A DNA stretch of 18,367 nucleotides from the NCBI GenBank assembly GCA_030603035.1, contig JAUVYQ010000038.1, positions 1 through 18,367 of the forward strand, written 5' to 3'. This stretch comes from Phycisphaerae bacterium (lineage in GTDB: Bacteria; Planctomycetota; Phycisphaerae; Sedimentisphaerales; SG8-4). The notes beneath the pieces were generated by a model, which made no database searches, was not told where the DNA came from, and saw nothing but the letters and a program-made list of their open reading frames with translations. This document shows, in pieces, positions 12,741 through 18,367 of the stretch. The first letter of the stretch is position 1. Each line of letters opens with the position of its first letter. Position numbers and translations under genes: made by a program.

Positions 12741-13116
12741 AACCTTGATTCAAACCCCTGATTTTTCTCTTGACCTCAACTTTTCGCTCTCCGAAGTTCA
12801 ATATCAAGCCGACTTCTTTGCCGGTAGTAACCAGGTAATTTACCAATTGCACTTCGTGGGCCTGTATAATTTGTTTGACTGATTTCAATTCTAATATGAT
12901 AGTATCTTCAACTAAGATATCTGCAGTAAACTGGCCGACAATCTCATTCTCATACTTTACAATAATAGCTTTTTGCGACTCCGCTTGAAGTCCTTCTTTC
13001 TTAAGTTCAATCAGTAAGCATTTTTCGTAGACAGATTCCAGAAAACCAAAACCCATTTTATTATATACGCGATAAGCACAGCCAATAATTTTCTCTGTTA
13101 GTTCTTCGTACTGCAT
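12730..13116 (-). CDS. GxxExxY protein (intact)
   Basis: A 128-residue member of the GxxExxY family, small PD-(D/E)XK-nuclease-like proteins of unknown function. Order of motifs: helix EELTEKIIGCAYRVYNKMG, GFGFLESVY (the G-x-x-E-x-x-Y motif is GFLESVY with its preceding Gly), FTADILVEDTIILELKSVK with the Asp and Glu-x-Lys expected of a nuclease core, HEVQLVNYLVTTG and VGLILNFG. Unlike the copy at 4449-4901, the ELK triad is intact. ATG 13116 is chosen over GTG 13125 because GGTGG lies 5 bases before it. The C-terminus (GLNQGSTG) is encoded by repeat sequence. The gene stands alone between the HD gene and the cupin gene, bracketed by an inverted ACAGGAT repeat. Confidence 0.88.
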   Translation of the reverse strand: MQYEELTEKIIGCAYRVYNKMGFGFLESVYEKCLLIELKKEGLQAESQKAIIVKYENEIVGQFTADILVEDTIILELKSVKQIIQAHEVQLVNYLVTTGKEVGLILNFGERKVEVKRKIRGLNQGSTG

Positions 13117-13180
13117 GGCAACCACCTGTTTTAGGTTATGATTTACTGGATACCTGATAAATGTCGTTCAAAAAATCATG

Positions 13181-13199
13181 TCAATCCTGTAATCCTGTC
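13181..13199. repeat. ACAGGAT repeat, right arm
   Basis: TCAATCCTGTAATCCTGTC is the inverted partner of 12702-12719 (reverse complement GACAGGATTACAGGATTGA). It lies 65 bp upstream of the GxxExxY start codon. Confidence 0.65.
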
Positions 13200-13262
13200 A
13201 AAAATTCTTACCAGATTTCAGGAAAAATTCCTATTGCATATTCCAAAATACGCTCTTTCAGG

Positions 13263-13268
13263 TATAAT
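13263..13268 (+). promoter_or_regulatory. Possible -10 element of the cupin gene
   Basis: A perfect TATAAT lies 39 bp before the cupin start. The best upstream hexamer at suitable distance is TTCCAA (13241-13246, 16-bp spacer), a poor -35 match, so this rests mainly on the -10 hexamer and the position. Confidence 0.4.
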
Positions 13269-13306
13269 ACAAGCTGAATCGATAATAGTCAAAGGAGCAA
13301 ACCAAT

Positions 13307-13579
13307 ATGCCAAGCGTAAAAGATGTGATTGTCAAAAAGCCGTCCGATGAAGAGGCGGCAGCCTGCAAGGTCTGGCCAATCTGGAAGTGCGAGCCCAGCA
13401 CTTTCGACTGGACATACACGGAAAAAGAAACCTGTCTTCTAATAGAAGGCAAGGTAACGGTTACGGACGGCACGGATTCGGTGAGTTTCGGCCCAGGCGA
13501 TTTCGTGATTTTCCCCCAGGACCTCGAGTGCACCTGGAACGTTACCGAAGCCGTAACAAAGCACTACAACTTCGGATAA
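13307..13579 (+). CDS. Small cupin-domain protein (cupin_3/EutQ-like)
   Basis: A 90-residue single-domain cupin. The beta-barrel motifs are visible as WKCEPSTFDWTYTEKETCLL and IEGKVTVTDG (motif 1 region), then VSFGPGDFVIFPQDLECTW (motif 2 region), matching the DUF861/cupin_3 type with its characteristic W.Y.E.E pattern. Such proteins bind small ligands or metals; many are of unknown role, some act on ureidoglycolate or glyoxylate derivatives. The usual HxH pair of metal-binding cupins is missing, as is common in this subgroup. AAAGGAG lies 9-10 bases before ATG 13307. It is a single gene, convergent with the WD40 fusion gene. Confidence 0.85.
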   Translation: MPSVKDVIVKKPSDEEAAACKVWPIWKCEPSTFDWTYTEKETCLLIEGKVTVTDGTDSVSFGPGDFVIFPQDLECTWNVTEAVTKHYNFG

Positions 13580-13642
13580 AACGTGTCATTACCCATAACA
13601 AGCACGGGGAATGCTCTGCGCAAGGTTGTTAACTTGTCCCCT

Positions 13643-16039
13643 TTAATCTTCAACCTGCACATAGGGTCCCTTTACAACAATCTCTTCAACCAACCTATAG
13701 ACTTCAACCGTGCCGTTTCGATTCCCACTTGCCAGTAACCTCTTATCAGGAGAAAAGGTTATCGCTCTTATTCCACCACCTGCCGAATCAGGAATCCGCA
13801 AACCAGCTAGTTTTTGTTGAATTGCTCTTGTTTTAATATCCCATACAACAATAGAGCCATCCTCAATAACAGTGGCTGCTGTCTTACAGTCACATGATAC
13901 AATAGTCATTCCCATGTAAATTGGTCTACTATTTGGTCCTAATCCGTTTATTGTTTTTTCTGGATTGATAGAGTCAGGCAACTCAATCATTCGTATTTGC
14001 CCATCATTTTGAGGATTCCAAAACCGAATCCCATCCGGTGCCGCAATTGCAACACTGCTTCTATCAGGACAAAAAGCAATTGAACCTATTTCAGAAATTC
14101 TCTTTATATGTAAAGCCCCAACCAACTGACCGTTTGCAACATCCCAGACAGATATCCTTCCGGTTCGACTTAAAGCTGCAATAAACTTACTGTCACCTGA
14201 AAAGGACATGGAAATCATCCTGCCGCCTTTCTTGCCAAGACTATAGAGTAGTCTGCTGCTTTCAATATCCCATAGCTGTATCGTTCCATCAGCGGCACAA
14301 CTGGCCAACATTTTGCCATCAGGTGATAACGCAACGGCATAGATACTCCATTCGGTCACCTGAAATCTCTTTTCCAGATTGAGTGTTTCGATGCTCCAAA
14401 TTTCGGCGGTTCCTCTATTAGTACCAATTGCCAAAGTTGCTCCATCATGTGACATCGCCATTGAATTTACAGCGTAACCCCTTGGAAAAGATCGTAACAA
14501 GTTCCCACTCTGTGTATCAGATACTTTTACCCCTTCACCAAAACTTTCACTTATTAGAGCTTTGCCGTTAGGCAGGAAAAGCACTGTATCCACACGTCTT
14601 TTATGCTCGATGGTAATATGAGGTTTGATAACAGGTATAATTCGTAAGTCTTTTGAAACTAATTTATCAGTGGACCCAAGTATCTGTTCTTGTGCAAAAC
14701 TATTAGATTTTTCCTCAACCTCCACATTTGTCTTCCGGCCGGGTTTGATGCCGAGCTTTTCGAGTTGCTCGGGGCGCAGGAATTCTACGTGCCCATCCAT
14801 AAAGGCAACATTTGTGCCGTATCCTTTTCCCAGCAGTGTCCTGTCATATGCGACAGCCCTCCTATGGGGACGCCTTACATCCGTCATTTTGCCCTCGCCG
14901 ATATATTCGACGTTTTCGACTATCCATTCGAACAAATTTTCCTTGCCCAGATAAGGTTTTAGTTTGTTTAAGTCAGCAGCGAACTTGCCCTTATGGTCAT
15001 AAGCATACATTAGTGCCGCAAGAGCTAACTGCTTTAACTTCTCGGCTGATTTGATGCGTACTTCAATGCCACTTGTTTTCAAGAATGCCTTCAATTCTCC
15101 CTCCAGCATATCCCTGTCCGCCCGGCCGGGATGAATCAAAATCCGGTACCGCAATGTCAGGCTCTTTCCCGCTGCGAGCGTGTACGACTTATTGAACAGT
15201 ACAGCGGGGCTAAAGTACGGCATACCCTTCGCAACGTACCACGGTGTCGGGTGTCGCAGGTTCCCCGGATAGTCGAAGATAGCGATACCTGCCTCTTTGC
15301 CGTCCGCCAGCTCGCCGCTGAAGTCCACCCACCTCGCCCTCTTCCCGTGCGCCTCCTTGTCTTTTCGCCCTTCGCTGTTCACAAACTGCCAGCCCCGAGT
15401 CGCCTTTGCCATACGCACCGAAAGCCCTGCATAGCCGCCCCAGCTCTTGCCTCCTTTCTCGCCCGGTATCGGCGTACGGTCGAGGAGTACATCCTCGGCA
15501 CCGGCGGTAAAGGTACTTCGCCAGCGGATGCGGTATCGCCCATTCTCATCGGGTGCGCTTACTGTGATAAGGCGGCTTTCCGTAAGTACAGCAGGCTTGT
15601 CCGGCGGGTGGTAACTTAACCCCATTGCAATGCGAGCTGAGTAGTCGTCTTGTGGTATAGCTTTTATGAACACTATTTCGGTTCTGCCCTGCGACAGGCC
15701 CGTCTTAGGGTCTTCTTCCCAGTAATTCAGGCTATTGATATACTTCCACGAAAACCACAATGCCCGGTGCCAGCGATGGTCTGCCGGCCGCAGCCACGTC
15801 AACACCGTCCCGTCGGTAAGCCCAACCGGATGAAAATACGGCTTGCCTTCCTTCTTATTGAAGTTGAGCTGCCAGACGATGCGCCCGTGGTTGAGAAGTG
15901 CGAGCGAGCTATCGGTTTGCCGCCAGCTATACCTGGGTTTCCTCGCTATGGCCGCTCCCTCCGGCTCGGCCTGCCCGGACGAAACCAAACAATACCCCAC
16001 TAATAACAAAACACACACCAACGTTACGCTCCGGCTCAT
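13643..16039 (-). CDS. Exported DUF6807 (PmoA-like) / H-X9-DG-like / WD40 fusion protein
   Basis: A 798-residue protein in four parts. Residues 1-24 are a signal peptide (MSRSVTLVCVLLLVGYCLVS, cleavage likely after SGQA). About 30-320 resembles the DUF6807 'methane oxygenase PmoA' family, with GKPYFHPVGL, RPADHRWHRALWFSWKYIN and WEEDP; these are planctomycete proteins near sugar-catabolic genes, not true methane monooxygenases. About 325-425 resembles the planctomycete H-X9-DG segment, ending GTNVAFMDGHVEFL, with Lys where the His is expected. From about 474 to the end seven WD40-like units can be counted (VWDV, LWDI, VWDI and similar), enough for one closed propeller. ATG 16039 is preferred over an opening at 16075 because GGAGGT (16046-16051) lies 6 bases upstream and the signal peptide starts there. 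A periplasmic or envelope location is inferred; the ligand is unknown. Confidence 0.8.
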   Translation of the reverse strand: MSRSVTLVCVLLLVGYCLVSSGQAEPEGAAIARKPRYSWRQTDSSLALLNHGRIVWQLNFNKKEGKPYFHPVGLTDGTVLTWLRPADHRWHRALWFSWKYINSLNYWEEDPKTGLSQGRTEIVFIKAIPQDDYSARIAMGLSYHPPDKPAVLTESRLITVSAPDENGRYRIRWRSTFTAGAEDVLLDRTPIPGEKGGKSWGGYAGLSVRMAKATRGWQFVNSEGRKDKEAHGKRARWVDFSGELADGKEAGIAIFDYPGNLRHPTPWYVAKGMPYFSPAVLFNKSYTLAAGKSLTLRYRILIHPGRADRDMLEGELKAFLKTSGIEVRIKSAEKLKQLALAALMYAYDHKGKFAADLNKLKPYLGKENLFEWIVENVEYIGEGKMTDVRRPHRRAVAYDRTLLGKGYGTNVAFMDGHVEFLRPEQLEKLGIKPGRKTNVEVEEKSNSFAQEQILGSTDKLVSKDLRIIPVIKPHITIEHKRRVDTVLFLPNGKALISESFGEGVKVSDTQSGNLLRSFPRGYAVNSMAMSHDGATLAIGTNRGTAEIWSIETLNLEKRFQVTEWSIYAVALSPDGKMLASCAADGTIQLWDIESSRLLYSLGKKGGRMISMSFSGDSKFIAALSRTGRISVWDVANGQLVGALHIKRISEIGSIAFCPDRSSVAIAAPDGIRFWNPQNDGQIRMIELPDSINPEKTINGLGPNSRPIYMGMTIVSCDCKTAATVIEDGSIVVWDIKTRAIQQKLAGLRIPDSAGGGIRAITFSPDKRLLASGNRNGTVEVYRLVEEIVVKGPYVQVED

Positions 16040-16105
16040 AATTTTACCTCCGCACCTGGGTTCCCATTTTGTCACTTATTGCTCACTTAACACTACCCGC
16101 AATTA

Positions 16106-16176
16106 CTACCCAAACTCTTTGAGGTGGCTGATACTTCGTTCGTCTTGCTCTAACATACCACATTTGGTCTACAATG
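16106..16176 (-). pseudogene. 3' remnant of a second TIM-barrel isomerase gene
   Basis: Read on the minus strand, the frame KCGMLEQDERSISHLKEFG followed by TAG aligns with the end of the neighbouring TIM-barrel gene, ECGTVEQAERSINYLKKLV. DNA similarity is also clear (GTGGTA..., GAACGAAGTAT against GAACGGAGCAT, ACCTCAAA). Similarity extends to an ATTGTA at 16171-16176 but with missing bases that break the frame. Only the last roughly 22 codons survive, directly after the stop codon of the fucose-isomerase-like gene. It suggests a former second copy of the TIM-barrel gene, most of which was deleted. Confidence 0.7.
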
Positions 16177-16187
16177 CTCGGCTGCCT

Positions 16188-17621
16188 TTAGATGTGTTCC
16201 ACCTTGATCCCGGCGAGCTTGCAGTAAGCCTTGAATTCCTGTTCCAGCTTGCCGTAGATGAACAACTGGTGGAAACCCTTTGTATCGCGCGAATCGGCCA
16301 CACCATCCAACTCAATTTCAACCGCGGTGCGGCAACAACTACAAGGCGGCTGTGGGATATTTGATAACACACGTCCCGTGCCGAGGATGATCTTCTCCGG
16401 ACCCTGGAACTTCATTACCGTCACTTCCTGGCCAACCCGCCAGAGAACCTGCAGGGCAACGCCGGTGCCAGTATGATAGTGACGAAGAATGTAAGGCGCC
16501 CTTGTTGGCTTGCTGAAGCCGTCAAGTTTAGTAGCCGATGTGCAATGGGCGCCCATCAGCGTGTTATTGACGGTGTTGGGAGCAGGGTCCTGCATGAAGC
16601 CGGGCCGCTCGAATAGGTAGTGCGTCAACTGCATAGAGATGGCCGCGTTCCAGTCGGCCTCGCAGGCGGCCACGATGCCTTCGTCGAGCAGGCGGGAGAA
16701 AGCCATGCAGGGAGGGCGGTGGAAGATGCTGCTCTCCCGCAGGCAGTCCAGAGAGAAGCCCTGGCATTTCTCCGCGGCCATCAGCCGGCGGCAGACCAAG
16801 TAATTTTTGGCCGCGTCGAGGATTTCTTCCTTCTTCGGCTCGATGACCTTCTTGGCGTGCCTTGCGTACCAGTCGGCCATGGCCCGCACTTCATCGCTCG
16901 CTTCCACCTTCTTGAACTCCTCATTCCAGCGCGCCAGGGGGATGTAGTGGAGTGTGGTGCCCACGACTTTCAATTGCTGATCCACCGTCTTGTTGCCTTT
17001 GACAATGCAGATACGCGTGTTCTTCATCAGCCAAATTGTTGAAAGCATCCGCAGGGCGAACCCCAGCCAATCAACATCCTGCGTAGCGCCGACGAATGTT
17101 TTCGCAACATTGCGTGTGGCTTGAAGGTGCCCGGTAAAAGCAGTCATATTGCTATAAACGACCGTGGGGATGTCGCCACGGTTCTGGACAAGGTGGTTCA
17201 CATCCTTCCACTGGGTAAGTTCCATAGCCACGATGATCAGGCCGTCGGGCGGCGCCTTTTTGATCTGCTCGAGGTAGGCGTTCACTGCGCTGCGGTCGAA
17301 CAGCGGCTCGTCCTTAACGTCGAGGCGCACCCCGAGCTGCTGGGCGGCATCGGCAAGGATCTTCGTGAACATGGCCCGGCCGGCTTTAAAGTCGAAGTCG
17401 CCACCGGGCCAGCTTATGACACGGGGAACCCGCAGGTGAACGAACACCACGTTAACGACGGCCTTGTTATTGGACTTCGGCTCGGCAGCAAAAAGCGACG
17501 AGGCGAAGTCGAACAGGTCTATCTCCGTGGCCACCGCCAACGCACCTGCCGTTGCCAGGAAATTGCGACGATTCAGAATGAGCGGACAGCCCGATTTGAC
17601 ACACATTTCGTTAGTTTGCAT
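16188..17621 (-). CDS. TAT-exported fucose/arabinose-isomerase-like protein
   Basis: This 477-residue protein has a twin-arginine signal (RRNFLATAGALAVA at 18-31). The body resembles the L-fucose/L-arabinose isomerase fold: an N-terminal Rossmann-like part (VVNVVFVHLRVPRV, DGLIIVAME), then CEADWNAAISMQLTHYLF, FMQDPAPNT, LMGAHCTSATKLDGF, the C-terminal barrel with LRHYHTGTGVALQVL, and KFQGPEKIILGTG. Sugar isomerases are normally cytoplasmic; export by TAT implies a folded, perhaps metal-containing protein and perhaps a different activity. A CSCC cluster near residue 420 is unusual. AGGTGA lies 5 bases before ATG 17621, which is why that start is chosen over GTG 17630. It lies 77 bp after a TIM-barrel isomerase gene on the same strand, probably in one unit. 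The substrate is unknown. Confidence 0.75.
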   Translation of the reverse strand: MQTNEMCVKSGCPLILNRRNFLATAGALAVATEIDLFDFASSLFAAEPKSNNKAVVNVVFVHLRVPRVISWPGGDFDFKAGRAMFTKILADAAQQLGVRLDVKDEPLFDRSAVNAYLEQIKKAPPDGLIIVAMELTQWKDVNHLVQNRGDIPTVVYSNMTAFTGHLQATRNVAKTFVGATQDVDWLGFALRMLSTIWLMKNTRICIVKGNKTVDQQLKVVGTTLHYIPLARWNEEFKKVEASDEVRAMADWYARHAKKVIEPKKEEILDAAKNYLVCRRLMAAEKCQGFSLDCLRESSIFHRPPCMAFSRLLDEGIVAACEADWNAAISMQLTHYLFERPGFMQDPAPNTVNNTLMGAHCTSATKLDGFSKPTRAPYILRHYHTGTGVALQVLWRVGQEVTVMKFQGPEKIILGTGRVLSNIPQPPCSCCRTAVEIELDGVADSRDTKGFHQLFIYGKLEQEFKAYCKLAGIKVEHI

Positions 17622-17698
17622 TGTAATCACCTAACCTTTCTTTATACTTGATTCCAATTTTCGTTACATCTATTCAGTTAAAAGATAAGTATGATGCT

Positions 17699-18367
17699 CT
17701 ATACCAGTTTTTTGAGGTAGTTTATGCTCCGTTCGGCTTGTTCCACAGTACCACACTCAACACTCAATACAATATCACGAGGTGCACCTTTGCATATCTC
17801 GATCACCTTTTTCCAATCTATAACGCCGTCGCCGCAGGCACAACCGGCCGGCGTGCCTGTAACTTTGCCGCGTTCGTCCTCCGATTGCTGCACCGAAATG
17901 TCTTTGGCGTGTAGGTGGACAAGTCTATCGGCCACATGTTCAAGCCAGGCGATTGGATCCTGGCCTGAAAGGTAGCTGTTTCCGATGTCAAAATTTATGC
18001 CAATAGCCGGGGAATCAACCAGCTTATAAATCCTGTCCAGACCATCTGGGCTTTTGCTATACTGTTGGTGTGGCTCCAGACCGATCAGAATACCGCGAGC
18101 TTCGGCAACTGCTGCCGCCTCGGTCAGCACGTACCGCATCAGCACGTGGTCTTCCTCTTCCGTGGTCCACGCGGGCTTCGGGCCTTCATCGGTGTTGACC
18201 ACCGGCGCACCACATTCCGCTGCGAAACGAATCGCCTGTTTGAGATATTCGGTACTGACCTCCGGCTTACAAAGTGCAGTGTGCGACGACAAGCCGGAAA
18301 GTTTAACGCCGGCTTTTTCGCAGGCCCGCTTCATCCGGTACGGGTCGTCCAACAGCGAAACACTCTG
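17699..18367 (-). CDS. Xylose-isomerase-like TIM barrel protein (5' end outside window)
   Basis: The frame is open to the window edge (QSVSLLDDPYRMKRACEKAG), so the N-terminus is missing; at least 222 residues are present. It is an AP-endonuclease-2/xylose-isomerase-like barrel, as in sugar-phosphate isomerases, inosose dehydratase (IolE) and 3-keto sugar epimerases. Probable metal ligands are Glu in ILIGLEPHQ, Asp in GINFDIGNS, His in LVHLHAKDI and Glu in VLSVECGT. The insertion TPAGCACGDGVIDWKKVIE fits the usual 'G.G.iD....' segment of the family. An in-frame TTG at 18352 is not accepted as the start, because similarity continues upstream. It is followed by the exported fucose-isomerase-like gene. 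The precise substrate cannot be told. Confidence 0.85.
   Translation of the reverse strand, partial: QSVSLLDDPYRMKRACEKAGVKLSGLSSHTALCKPEVSTEYLKQAIRFAAECGAPVVNTDEGPKPAWTTEEEDHVLMRYVLTEAAAVAEARGILIGLEPHQQYSKSPDGLDRIYKLVDSPAIGINFDIGNSYLSGQDPIAWLEHVADRLVHLHAKDISVQQSEDERGKVTGTPAGCACGDGVIDWKKVIEICKGAPRDIVLSVECGTVEQAERSINYLKKLV

Noticed and set aside
13600..13642. A bidirectional terminator between the cupin and WD40 fusion genes
   Set aside because: Only a 5-bp GGGGA/TCCCC pairing with a long loop and no T-run could be made, too weak to report.
13643..16039. Reading the PmoA-like domain as part of methane oxidation
   Set aside because: True PmoA is a multi-pass membrane protein with different sequence; this domain is soluble and exported, and the family name is a misnomer.

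Overview
The window reads as a piece of a Planctomycetota genome, most likely a Phycisphaerae/Sedimentisphaerales-type (MSBL9-like) lineage. This is inferred from an ECF sigma factor paired with a one-pass membrane partner, an H-X9-DG-type segment, a DUF6807/PmoA-like protein fused to WD40 repeats, a TAT-exported sugar-isomerase-like protein beside a xylose-isomerase-like TIM barrel, a DUF6485-type Cys-rich protein, and many short dispersed repeats between genes. No tRNA, rRNA or CRISPR array was seen.

Layout. Bases 1-133 look like the end of an IS5-type insertion sequence that has cut off a RecQ-like helicase gene (minus strand, to about 755). A non-coding stretch follows, containing a promoter-like site, a short leucine-rich leader ORF (1051-1125) and several dispersed repeats. 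Then comes a complete plus-strand leucine cluster: leuA (1417-2994), leuC (3146-4408), leuD (5206-5703) and leuB (6209-7288). Together with a transaminase encoded elsewhere, these take 2-ketoisovalerate to leucine. The cluster is interrupted at every junction: a 125-bp duplication/insertion before leuC; a GxxExxY gene plus an 80-residue membrane protein between leuC and leuD; remnants of another GxxExxY gene split by a palindromic element between leuD and leuB; and a four-helix-bundle (23S-IVP type) gene after leuB. Most of these inserts are bracketed by inverted copies of short repeats.

Downstream on the plus strand lie a TGS-domain GTPase (7736-8716) and a small Cys-rich protein (8779-8973). 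The minus strand then carries an ECF sigma factor with its membrane partner (10776-9120), an HD-domain protein with purC (12671-10940), and a second, intact GxxExxY gene bracketed by a different inverted repeat. A small cupin (13307-13579) is on the plus strand. The last 4.7 kb, all minus strand, is a probable carbohydrate-related block: a partial TIM-barrel isomerase/epimerase, a TAT-exported fucose-isomerase-like protein, the vestigial 3' end of a second TIM-barrel gene, and an exported DUF6807 / H-X9-DG-like / seven-blade WD40 fusion.

The strongest regulatory observation is a candidate leucine attenuator upstream of leuA: a 24-codon ORF with six Leu codons, four of them consecutive, ending inside a perfect hairpin. 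The strongest structural observation is the repeated association of GxxExxY and four-helix-bundle genes with inverted repeats inserted between housekeeping genes.
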